From NCBI GenBank assembly GCA_964574335.1, contig CAZNNH010000099.1, positions 1-22,050 of the forward strand: a stretch of 22,050 bases of DNA, written 5' to 3'. Both the position numbers and the translations under genes were made by a program. This document shows, one piece after another, positions 1 through 6,790 of the stretch. The notes beneath the pieces are model-generated. The model had not been told where the DNA came from, searched no databases, and worked only from the letters and a program-made list of their open reading frames with translations. Every line of letters starts with the position of its first letter. Position 1 is the stretch's first letter. The DNA is from CAZNNH01 sp964574335. GTDB taxonomy: Bacteria; Acidobacteriota; Vicinamibacteria; Fen-336.

Positions 1-2
1 GG

Positions 3-689
3 ACCATCGGCACCCGGAACTTCGACGCCATCAACTACGGCCTCTTCTACAGCGACTGGCACCTGGAGCGGATCATCAAGCGCCTGGTGGCGGAGGCCAA
101 GCGGCTGCGGGCCAAGACCCTGCTGATCGGCGAGTGTGGCCACGCCTCCCGCTCCGCCTGCCAGTTCGTGCCGGTCTTCGCCGGGCAGGACGAGATGCCG
201 GTCAAGAGCTTCATCGAGTACACGCTGGAGTGCCTGCAGCAGGGCCGGATCCGACTCGACCCCGACGTCGTCACCGAGAAGGTGACCTACCACGACCCCT
301 GCAACATCGCGCGCTCCGGCTGGATCGTCGAGCAGCCGCGGGAGATCCTGCGCTCTTTCGTCAAGGACTTCGTGGAGATGACGCCGCACGGCCGCGCCAA
401 CTACTGCTGCGGCGGCGGCGGCGGGCTGGTCTCGATGGACGAGACCCACCATTGGCGGATGACGGTGGCCGGGAAGGTCAAGGCCGACCAGATCCGGGCC
501 ACCGGCGCCGAGATCGTCATCGCCCCGTGCGCCAACTGCAAGAAACAGCTCAAGGAGCTGGTCGACTTCCACCAGATCCCCTGCCAGGTGATGGGCTTGC
601 ACGACCTGGTGCTGCGGGCGATCGACATCCCGGGCGGCAAGAGCGCCAAAGATCGGCAGGCCGCGGCAGCGATGGCCGAGACCGCATAG
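3..689 (+). CDS. CCG-domain (HdrD/DsrK/HmcF-like) iron-sulfur subunit, 5' end outside window
   Basis: The reading frame is open from the first bases, so the N-terminal part (probably ferredoxin-type clusters and the first CCG domain) lies upstream. What is visible is the last cysteine-rich CCG domain region: an ECGHA motif, HDPCN, then the NYCCGGGGG motif, and a final APCANCKKQL. These cysteine pairs are the signature of the CCG family (HdrB/HdrD, DsrK, HmcF, TmcB), in which they bind a noncubane [4Fe-4S] cluster acting on heterodisulfides or related thiol substrates at the cytoplasmic face. It is followed after 10 bases by a NarI-like membrane gene, the usual partner of DsrK, HmcF and TmcB. 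I see the motifs directly; the assignment to Dsr, Hmc or Tmc type is inference because the diagnostic N-terminus is missing. Confidence 0.85.
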   Translation, partial: TIGTRNFDAINYGLFYSDWHLERIIKRLVAEAKRLRAKTLLIGECGHASRSACQFVPVFAGQDEMPVKSFIEYTLECLQQGRIRLDPDVVTEKVTYHDPCNIARSGWIVEQPREILRSFVKDFVEMTPHGRANYCCGGGGGLVSMDETHHWRMTVAGKVKADQIRATGAEIVIAPCANCKKQLKELVDFHQIPCQVMGLHDLVLRAIDIPGGKSAKDRQAAAAMAETA

Positions 690-699
690 CGGAGGACCC

Positions 700-1398
700 A
701 TGGAGCAGTGGATCGATCTGGCGAAGGGACCGCTCTTCGCCCTCAGCTTTCTGGTGATGGTGCTCGGCCTGACCCGCCACGTGCTGCTTCAGGTCCACGG
801 GCTGCTGACCCGGAAGGGGCGCCGCCTCTCCGGGGCGGCCTGGCGGCGGATCGCCGCCAGCACCCTGGGCTGGGCGGTTCCGGTCAGCCACCTCGACCGG
901 AGCACGCTGGTGATGACCAGTGCCTCCTTCCTCTTCCACGTCGGCGCCGTGGTGGTGCCGCTGTTCCTGTCCGCTCACCTGGTGCTGTGGACAGGAGCCC
1001 TCGGGCTCAGCCTGCCGGCGCTCGGGGAGGGAGCCGCCGACCTGCTGACGGTCCTCACCATCGTCAACATCCCGGTGCTGATCGCCTACCGGCTGCTGAC
1101 CCCGCGCGCCCGCGCCCTCAGTCGTCCGTCCGACTACGCGATCCTGGCGCTGGTGCTGTTTCCGTTCCTGACCGGGTTCCTGGCCGCCCATCCCACCCTC
1201 AACCCGCTGCCGTGGAGCCTGATGCTGCTGCTACACATCCTGAGCGCGGAGCTGCTGCTGGTGATCACGCCCTTCACCAAGCTGGCACACGTGGTGCTGT
1301 TCCCGTTCGACCGACTCTCGGAGGTCCACTGGCAGTTGCGGCCCGGCGCCGGTGACCGGGTGGCGGCGGCGCTGTTCGGCGAGGAGGCCCGAGTATGA
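700..1398 (+). CDS. NarI/DsrM/HmcE/TmcC-like membrane cytochrome b subunit
   Basis: A 232-residue integral membrane protein with about five hydrophobic helices (roughly residues 8-30, 68-95, 110-133, 145-163 and 170-200). Several histidines lie in or next to helices (RHVLLQVH near residue 26, LFHVG near 78, SAHLVLW near 88, LLHILSAE near 176, KLAHVV near 197) and are candidate haem b ligands. NarI-type subunits exchange electrons with the membrane quinone pool and pass them to an attached iron-sulfur subunit. The ATG is preceded by a strong GGAGGA site (691-696) and the stop overlaps the next start in an ATGA arrangement at 1395-1398, so it is translationally coupled to the ferredoxin subunit. 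Length and place directly after a CCG-domain subunit match HmcE, TmcC or DsrM; which of these it is cannot be settled by eye. Confidence 0.8.
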   Translation: MEQWIDLAKGPLFALSFLVMVLGLTRHVLLQVHGLLTRKGRRLSGAAWRRIAASTLGWAVPVSHLDRSTLVMTSASFLFHVGAVVVPLFLSAHLVLWTGALGLSLPALGEGAADLLTVLTIVNIPVLIAYRLLTPRARALSRPSDYAILALVLFPFLTGFLAAHPTLNPLPWSLMLLLHILSAELLLVITPFTKLAHVVLFPFDRLSEVHWQLRPGAGDRVAAALFGEEARV

Positions 1399-2189
1399 GC
1401 CACGCGATCCTGGTGGACGTGACCCGCTGCAGCGGCTGCGAGCGCTGCACCCAGGCCTGCGTCGAGGCCAACCATCGCGATCCCCTCGCCGCCGAGAGGG
1501 ATCGCGCCACCACCCCGGACGGGCTGTCGGCCAACCGCTGGTGCACGGTGGTGAAGGCCGACGAGGGCCGCTTCGCCCGCAAGAGCTGCATGCACTGCCT
1601 GGAGCCGAGCTGTGTCTCGGCCTGCCTGGTGGGTGGTCTTCGCAAGACCGCGGCCGGGCCCGTGGTCTACGACCCGGACCGGTGCATCGGCTGTCGCTAC
1701 TGCATGCTGGCCTGCCCCTTCCACGTCCCGCGCTACGAGTGGTCGCAGGTGCTGCCCTTCATGCGCAAGTGCGACCTGTGCTCGGAGCGGGTGGCCGGCG
1801 GCGGGAAGCCGGCGTGCGTTGAGGCCTGCCCCCACGAAGCCCTGCGGTTCGGCGAGCGCGACGCGCTCCTGAGGGAGGCGCGGAGCCTGATCCGGGACGG
1901 CTCCCGCCGCTACCTCCCCCACGTGTGGGGAGAGACGGAGCTGGGCGGCACCTCGGTCCTCTACGTCTCCGACGTGGACCTGACGGCGCTGGGCTGGCCG
2001 GCCACGGATGCGCCCTCGATACCGAGCCTGACCGATCCGGTGATCGAGAAGACCCCGGTGATCGGCGGCAGCGTCCTGCTGGGCATCTGGGCGCTGGGCA
2101 CGATCATCGAGCGCCGCCAACGCCTGATGAAGCCGCAAACGACGGGCGAGGCGTCGGCCCACCACGAGGAGGAAGCGCACCGTGACTGA
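1395..2189 (+). CDS. Four-cluster [4Fe-4S] ferredoxin-type subunit with C-terminal membrane anchor (HmcB/DsrO/HybA-like)
   Basis: 264 residues. Four cysteine groups are visible: CSGCERCTQAC near the N-terminus, CMHC...CVSAC, CIGCRYCMLACP, and CDLC...CVEACP, the pattern of the HybA/NrfC/DmsB family that carries four [4Fe-4S] clusters as an electron wire. A single hydrophobic segment (VIGGSVLLGIWALGTII, about residues 223-239) anchors the C-terminus, followed by a basic and acidic tail. There is no twin-arginine signal at the N-terminus, unlike typical DsrO or HybA, so the clusters may lie on the cytoplasmic side; this is inference. The start codon overlaps the previous stop, and its own stop overlaps the next gene's GTG by 8 bases. 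NrfD-family membrane proteins are the standard partners of this subunit, and one follows. Confidence 0.85.
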   Translation: MSHAILVDVTRCSGCERCTQACVEANHRDPLAAERDRATTPDGLSANRWCTVVKADEGRFARKSCMHCLEPSCVSACLVGGLRKTAAGPVVYDPDRCIGCRYCMLACPFHVPRYEWSQVLPFMRKCDLCSERVAGGGKPACVEACPHEALRFGERDALLREARSLIRDGSRRYLPHVWGETELGGTSVLYVSDVDLTALGWPATDAPSIPSLTDPVIEKTPVIGGSVLLGIWALGTIIERRQRLMKPQTTGEASAHHEEEAHRD

Positions 2190-4119
2190 GCGCAACGCGT
2201 GGCTGAAGGACCTCTTGTGGGTGCTCGCGCTTGCTGGAGGCGTCGCGATCGTGTTCCGGCTCTGGTTCGGGCTGGGGGCCACCACCAACCTGACCGACGC
2301 GGTTCCCTGGGGCCTCTGGAAGATCCTCAACATGGTGGCCGGCGTGGCCCTCTCGACCGGCGGCTTCACGGTCGGCTTCCTGGTCTTTGTCCTCAAGCTG
2401 GAGCGCTTCCGGCCGCTGGTCAAGCCGGCGATCCTGATCGCCCTGCTCGGCTACGGCTGCTCGGCGTTCGCGCTGCTCCTGGACATCGGCCTGCCCCATC
2501 GGATCTGGCACCCGATCGTGATGTGGAACCCCCACTCGTTCCTCTTCGAGGTGGGGTGGTGCGTGATGCTCTACCTCACCGTCACCGTTCTCGAGATGTC
2601 CCCCACCGTGCTGGAGCGAATCGGGCTCCGGAAGCCGGCGCACCTGCTGCACCGGGTGGCGTTCTGGATCGTCACCGTCGGGATCATGCTCTCCTCGCTC
2701 CACCACACGTCGCTGGGATCGCTCTTCCTGGTCACGCCGCAGCGGCTGCACCCGCTCTGGTACACGCCGCGCCTGCCCCTCCTCTTCATCCTCTCGGCGA
2801 TGGGGGCGGGCCTGATGGTGGTGGTGCTGGCCAAGCTGCTCCACTCGCACTGGTACGACCCCGAGGCGGTCTTCGGGGCCGGTCCGGGTTGCCCCGCCAC
2901 CGGCTCGGCAAACGGAGAGGCCCCCGCCTGCCTGGGGCGGGACTTCCCGATGGTCCGGCAGCTCGCCCGGCTGGCGGCGTCGGTGCTGGCCGTCTACCTG
3001 GTGGTGAAGCTCGCCGACCTCTGGGCCACCGGGGCCTGGCGGGAGCTCGTCGCCGGGACCTGGGAGAGCTGGTCCTACGGCCTCGCGCTGCTGCTCGGCG
3101 CCGCCCTTCCGGCGTTGCTGATGGCCTCTCCCGCAGCCCGCACCTCTCCCGGCGTGATCGGGGCCGCCGCCGCCAGCGCCGCCCTCGGCCTGGTGTGGAA
3201 CCGCTTGAACGTCGGCGTCCTCGGCTACTTCCGGGATGCTGGTACCTTCTACGTGCCGACCCTCACCGAGTGGGCGCTGAGCCTCGGCGTGATCGCCGCC
3301 GCCGGCATCGTCTTCCTCTTCGCGGCCGAGACCCTGCCGATCTTCGACGAGAGCTGGATGGAGTTCCAGCGGGCACGACGTGGCTTCTCGCCGGCCTTCG
3401 ACGGCTTCTCGCAGGTGTGGCGCATGACCCTGGCCAGCGGCCTGAGCCGGGCCTCGCTGATCGCGGTCTTCGTGGTCCCGGCGGCCTTCGTCCTGCTCTA
3501 CCCCCCCTTCCAACCGGGGAAGCTGCCCCCCCGGCCAGTGCAACCGCCGGTGGCCGTGGACCTGGAGCGCCGGGTGCTGCGCATCGACGCCAACCGTGCC
3601 GGCGTGGCCGTGGCCTTCCCCCACGCCGACCACCAGAAGCGCCTGGGCGGCGAGAGCTCGTGCGGCCACTGCCACCACCTCGCGTTGCCCCAGGACCACT
3701 CGACCCCCTGCTCTCGCTGCCACCGGGACATGGAGCGCGACACCGATATCTTCGACCACACCGCCCACCTGGCAGCGGTGGCGAAACGCGACGGGCTCTC
3801 CGGCGTCGTCCCCGGAAACCAATCCTGCGCCGCCTGCCACACCCGGGCGGGCGCCCGATCGGCCGCTACCGCCAAGCCCTGTCTCGACTGCCACGACCGG
3901 GACATGGCGCCGTCCCGCAAAGTGGAAGGGGCGCTGACCCTGGCCATGGCACGCGGCTACCGGAGCGCCATGCACGAGACCTGCATCGCCTGTCACGAGC
4001 GTGAGGCAGCGAAGCAGGACCGACCGGCCCTACGCGAGTGCGGCAACTGCCACGAGACGCTGCGCCGCGGCGAGGTCGCCCATGGTGGCGCCCCCCTGGT
4101 GGCCTCTCGGCTCCCCTAG
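2182..4119 (+). CDS. NrfD/HmcC/DsrP-like membrane subunit fused to a six-haem cytochrome c domain
   Basis: 645 residues with two parts. Residues about 10-440 form a polytopic membrane protein of the NrfD/PsrC type (roughly ten hydrophobic helices), which binds quinol in related complexes. After the last helix (about 420-437) a proline-rich linker leads to a cytochrome domain with six CXXCH haem-binding motifs, with first cysteines at residues 494, 510, 549, 567, 601 and 620. Spacing with extra histidines (CGHCHH, HADH, DHTAH) resembles class III cytochromes c. Haem c attachment requires the periplasm, which fixes the C-terminus outside. In Hmc, Tmc and Dsr complexes the cytochrome is a separate subunit; here it is fused. 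The GTG start is chosen because an AGGAGGA-like site (about 2166-2172) precedes it and it overlaps the upstream stop. The protein ends with VASRLP, whose DNA recurs at 6267. Confidence 0.85.
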   Translation: MTERNAWLKDLLWVLALAGGVAIVFRLWFGLGATTNLTDAVPWGLWKILNMVAGVALSTGGFTVGFLVFVLKLERFRPLVKPAILIALLGYGCSAFALLLDIGLPHRIWHPIVMWNPHSFLFEVGWCVMLYLTVTVLEMSPTVLERIGLRKPAHLLHRVAFWIVTVGIMLSSLHHTSLGSLFLVTPQRLHPLWYTPRLPLLFILSAMGAGLMVVVLAKLLHSHWYDPEAVFGAGPGCPATGSANGEAPACLGRDFPMVRQLARLAASVLAVYLVVKLADLWATGAWRELVAGTWESWSYGLALLLGAALPALLMASPAARTSPGVIGAAAASAALGLVWNRLNVGVLGYFRDAGTFYVPTLTEWALSLGVIAAAGIVFLFAAETLPIFDESWMEFQRARRGFSPAFDGFSQVWRMTLASGLSRASLIAVFVVPAAFVLLYPPFQPGKLPPRPVQPPVAVDLERRVLRIDANRAGVAVAFPHADHQKRLGGESSCGHCHHLALPQDHSTPCSRCHRDMERDTDIFDHTAHLAAVAKRDGLSGVVPGNQSCAACHTRAGARSAATAKPCLDCHDRDMAPSRKVEGALTLAMARGYRSAMHETCIACHEREAAKQDRPALRECGNCHETLRRGEVAHGGAPLVASRLP

Positions 4120-4415
4120 TAGTCGTCTTCGACACCAACGTGATCGTGGCAGGGATCGTGGCGCCGGGTCTGTGTCGCGAGATCCTCGAGGCCCACGTCC
4201 CCGCCCATACCCCCCCGCTCTCGCACGCGATGTGGCAGGAGCTCGAGCGGGTGCTCACCGAGAAGCTCGACATCGATGTGAGGACCTTGCCGGTGCTGGC
4301 CCTCTACCGCCGGCATGCCCTCTGGGTCGAGCCACAGCCGCTTCCTCGGCCGGTCTGCCGCGACCCCGAGGACGACGTCGTGCTGGAAACGGCCGTCGCG
4401 GGAATCAGAGCGTGA
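4038..4415 (+). pseudogene. PIN-domain nuclease remnant
   Basis: From 4119 the frame reads VVVFDTNVIVAG, the first acidic motif of PIN-domain ribonucleases (VapC-like superfamily), followed by a conserved glutamate (SHAMWQELERVL) and RDPEDD, the third acidic patch. PIN proteins normally continue with an ADYLVTGD-type segment holding the last active-site acid; here the frame stops right after TAVAGIRA, so that segment is missing. No ATG, GTG or TTG lies at the expected start; the only in-frame start is a GTG at 4038, inside the cytochrome gene, giving a 27-residue extension that looks like out-of-frame cytochrome sequence. The 3' end overlaps the convergent histidine kinase gene by 11 bases. 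No antitoxin gene is visible. I infer a gene cut at both ends by rearrangement; a functional shortened product cannot be excluded. Confidence 0.65.
4096..4119 (+). repeat. 24-base direct repeat, copy 1
   Basis: This stretch matches 6267-6290 at 22 of 24 positions (differences at the 12th base, T against C, and the last base, G against T). Here it encodes the last residues LVASRLP and the TAG stop of the NrfD-cytochrome gene, and it directly abuts the point where PIN-domain homology begins. Its nature (dispersed repeat, recombination scar or duplicated gene end) is unknown. Confidence 0.5.
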
Positions 4416-6189
4416 AGACGAACGTGGATCCCCGGCCGGGCTCGGACTCGACCCAGACCCGGCCGCCGTGCACCTCCACGATGCGCTTGACCAGCGCCAG
4501 CCCTATGCCGGTGCCCTCTGATCCGGCGTCCAGCTTCTCGAACAGACCGAAGACCCGTTCGTGGTGCTTCGGATCGATCCCGATGCCGTTGTCACGCACG
4601 AACAGGATGACCTTGCCCTCCGGGTCACGTCCCTGCTGCCCGACCGTGACCCGGGGCTCGGCCTGATCGCCCATGAACCGACAGGCGTTGTGGATCAGGT
4701 TCTGCACCACCTCGGCCAGGCGGATCCGGTCACCGCGGACCTCCGGAAGGTCCGGGGCCACCTCCACCGCCACACCGCGCGCCTGGATGATGCCCTGCTG
4801 CAGCTCGCAGGCTTCTTCGACGACGGCGGAGAACGACACCGACTCGGGCGGGTTCATGACCCGCCCGATACGCGACAGCTCGAGCAGCTCCTGCAGCAGC
4901 CGGTCCATCTTCTCGGTCGCCTGGGCGATCCGCTCGATGTCGGCCTGAGTCCTCCCCGTGTCCCCGGCCAGGAGGTCGGACCTCAGGTAGCCCAGGAACC
5001 CGGTGATGGTGACGAGAGGGGACTTGAGGTCGTGCGAGACGGTGTAGGTGAAGCGCTCCAGCTCGGAGTTACGCTGCTCCAGCTCGGCGACCAGCCGCTC
5101 CCGCTCGGCATCGATCCGCCTGCGCTCGGTGATGTCCAGGAGCTGCCCGAAGGTCCGGGCCTTCCCCGCCGCATCCCGGACCACGGCAGCGCTGATCTCG
5201 GCGCGTCGCCTCTCGCCGTTCTTGCGGACGATCGTGAGCTCGTAGCGGGACGGGGGCTCCTCCCCGCTCCGCCGCCGGAGATAGCGGTCGGCGACCAGCG
5301 CCCGGCTGTCCTCGTCGACGAGCTCACGGAAGTCGCGGCCGATGATCTCGGCCTGGGGATACCCCACGATCCGGCAGAGCTCGTCGTTCGCGTAGGTGAA
5401 GCGGTAGTCGTCGTCCACGATCAGGATCCCGGCGTGTGCGTTCTCCACGACCGAGCGGAACTTCGCCTCGCTCTCCCGCAACGCCGTGGCCGTCTCCGCC
5501 ACCGTCGCCGACAAGGAGAGCGCCATCAGCAGCACCATCGCCAGGAAGCTGTACTCGATCAGGTAGGCGAAGTGATAGACGTCGCTGGTGACCAGGGTGT
5601 CGTTCAGGACCCCCGCGGAGAAGACGGCCACCGCCACCAGCAGAGGCACGGCCCGTCGTCTACGTTCGCCTCGGATGGCTCTGACTGCCAGCCACAGCAC
5701 GTAGCCGGCCAGGGCCAGCCCGAACAGGGACTGGACGTTGGTCAGGGCGCCGGTCTGGGCCTCGTGGTAGGTGACGTCGAGCCCGAACGGCAACCGGACC
5801 TGCTTGACCGAAGGCGAGCTGGTGAGCAGGGTCAGCGGGCTGCGGTCGACGATCTGTACGACCGCGAAGATGACATGGCAGGCGGAGAGGAAGTAGAGGG
5901 GCCGCCGATCCTCCGCGCCGGCGTAGTCGGCAACGAACCAGAGAAAGGCAAGGGCCACGAAGGCCAGGGTGGCCAACTGGGCACGCTGCCAGACCACGCC
6001 CTCGGCCACCGAGGCGGCGTCGTAGAGGCCAGCGCAGAAAACGTCGTAGGCGCCGACCGCGAGACAGGTCAGCCCGAAGGTCAGGTCGTAGCGGTGATCG
6101 CGCCCGCGCAGATAGCTGAGCAGGTGGAAGAAGCCGACGTAGAGCGCGACGCCGGCCATGACGAGGGGCGGGACGGCCTGAGTCTGCAT
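4405..6189 (-). CDS. Membrane sensor histidine kinase: 7TM region, PAS, HisKA, HATPase
   Basis: 594 residues. The N-terminal ~240 residues hold seven hydrophobic helices resembling a 7TM receptor-type sensor. A PAS domain follows (about 250-370, with the FRSVVENAHAGILIV and DITERRR landmarks), then a short coiled coil, the HisKA H-box with the phospho-accepting histidine at residue 386 (VSHDLKSP), and an HATPase domain with N-box (NLIHNACRFM), G1 (DNGIGID), F-box (FGLFEKL) and G2 (GTGIGLALVKRI). It would autophosphorylate in response to a membrane or cytoplasmic signal. No response regulator is adjacent, so it is an orphan. The ATG at 6189 is chosen because the first helix begins there; 49 upstream in-frame codons read as arginine- and proline-rich noise. 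It converges with and slightly overlaps the PIN remnant. Confidence 0.88.
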   Translation of the reverse strand: MQTQAVPPLVMAGVALYVGFFHLLSYLRGRDHRYDLTFGLTCLAVGAYDVFCAGLYDAASVAEGVVWQRAQLATLAFVALAFLWFVADYAGAEDRRPLYFLSACHVIFAVVQIVDRSPLTLLTSSPSVKQVRLPFGLDVTYHEAQTGALTNVQSLFGLALAGYVLWLAVRAIRGERRRRAVPLLVAVAVFSAGVLNDTLVTSDVYHFAYLIEYSFLAMVLLMALSLSATVAETATALRESEAKFRSVVENAHAGILIVDDDYRFTYANDELCRIVGYPQAEIIGRDFRELVDEDSRALVADRYLRRRSGEEPPSRYELTIVRKNGERRRAEISAAVVRDAAGKARTFGQLLDITERRRIDAERERLVAELEQRNSELERFTYTVSHDLKSPLVTITGFLGYLRSDLLAGDTGRTQADIERIAQATEKMDRLLQELLELSRIGRVMNPPESVSFSAVVEEACELQQGIIQARGVAVEVAPDLPEVRGDRIRLAEVVQNLIHNACRFMGDQAEPRVTVGQQGRDPEGKVILFVRDNGIGIDPKHHERVFGLFEKLDAGSEGTGIGLALVKRIVEVHGGRVWVESEPGRGSTFVFTL

Positions 6190-6266
6190 GGATGAGGGTC
6201 CGGGCGGGCCCCGAGCCCGCGGATGACGTGCCGATGATACGCCCGAAGGCGGAAGGCTCCGCATCG

Positions 6267-6290
6267 CTGGTGGCCTCCCGGCTCCCCTAT
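6267..6290 (+). repeat. 24-base direct repeat, copy 2
   Basis: Second copy of the sequence at 4096-4119, with 22 of 24 identical bases and the same direction. It lies between the histidine kinase start and the toroid-protein fragment, and its CTA is the TAG stop of a short - strand peptide frame (6287-6349). The codon phase that gives LVASRLP at copy 1 is also open here, and one mismatch is synonymous in that phase. Confidence 0.5.
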
Positions 6291-6349
6291 CGCCCGGCAC
6301 CGCCCAGCGTCTCCTCGATCGTCTGCAGGTGTGCATTCTCGTGGCTCAA
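6287..6349 (-). pseudogene. Possible C-terminal tail of a truncated gene (DinB-like helix)
   Basis: On the - strand this frame ends in SHENAHLQTIEETL plus GGAGR and a TAG stop. The HxxxHL-QI pattern resembles the last helix of DinB/YfiT-type four-helix metalloenzymes, but only about 20 residues are available and the resemblance is from memory. Upstream of 6349 the DNA belongs to the + strand toroid-protein fragment. The stop lies 98 bases upstream of the histidine kinase start in the same direction, so it could be the remains of the gene that once preceded the kinase. It could also be coincidence. Confidence 0.25.
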
Positions 6350-6746
6350 GGCCCTGGCCGCGGTTCCCGAAGAGAGACGGTCAACCGCGGTTCGAGAAAC
6401 GATCGACGCCTGCTCGGAGTTCCTTCTGCAGCACCACGTCTATCGTCGCAGCCACGATCTCGCGCGGGTGGCCAAGCCGGGCCTCACCCGATTCGGCTTC
6501 CCGCGCATGTACCAGACGGATACGCTGGAGATCGCGCGCCTGCTGGTGGATCTGGGGGACACCGATCCACGACTGCAGGACGCGCTGGACCTTGTCTCGA
6601 AACGGCACCAACCGGACGGGCGCTGGCTCCTCCAGGACACGTTCAACGGCAAGTTCCTGGTGGACGTCGAACAGCAGGGCGCACCCAGCAAGTGGATCAC
6701 CCTTGACGCGCTGCACGTTCTTCAAGGCAGCGAGCGTGGCGCCTGA
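6330..6746 (+). pseudogene. C-terminal fragment of an alpha/alpha-toroid protein (prenyltransferase/terpene-cyclase-like)
   Basis: From about 6330 the frame reads like the C-terminal half of the bacterial prenyltransferase/squalene-cyclase-like toroid family: WLKALAAVPEERRS, then FLLQHHVYRRSHDL, FGFPRMYQTDTLEIARLL, DPRLQDALDLV, a QW-like turn (HQPDGRWLLQDTFNGKF) and PSKWITLDALHVL at the end. Family members are about twice this length, with more such repeats upstream. The open frame extends back to 6192, but residues before 6330 (arginine- and proline-rich, including the repeat at 6267) show no such pattern, and there is no start with a convincing ribosome binding site. I infer a 5'-truncated gene whose break lies near 6330-6345. 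The family match is by recall of the motif style and the substrate is unknown. Confidence 0.6.
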
Positions 6747-6789
6747 TCGATCGGCCCAGCCCCGGCTCGGGGCTGGGCTATGATCGATC
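6745..6789 (+). terminator. Strong hairpin with palindromic outer arms
   Basis: A perfect 11-base stem (6754-6764 with 6768-6778) with a GCT loop begins just after the stop of the toroid fragment. It is flanked on both sides by GATCGATC (6745-6752 and 6782-6789), which can pair to extend the stem across a small internal loop. There is no T-tract, so intrinsic termination is uncertain. The right arm ends one base before the GTG start of the next gene, so the structure could also affect that gene's translation. Confidence 0.55.
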
Positions 6790-6790
6790 C

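Noticed and set aside
2104..3996. A 630-codon open frame on the - strand opposite the NrfD-cytochrome gene, and similar long antisense frames opposite the TonB receptor (9045-11267) and the sulfatase (18715-20664).
   Set aside because: GC-rich DNA with few stop codons gives long antisense frames. Their translations are Arg/Gly/Pro/His-rich without domains, while the opposite frames encode recognisable proteins.
4038..4415. PIN protein as a functional VapC toxin of a toxin-antitoxin pair.
   Set aside because: The last acidic motif is missing, no normal start codon exists, and there is no antitoxin-like gene beside it.
6192..6329. Coding extension of the toroid fragment upstream to 6192.
   Set aside because: The residues are arginine- and proline-rich, show no family pattern and overlap the kinase upstream region and the 24-base repeat.
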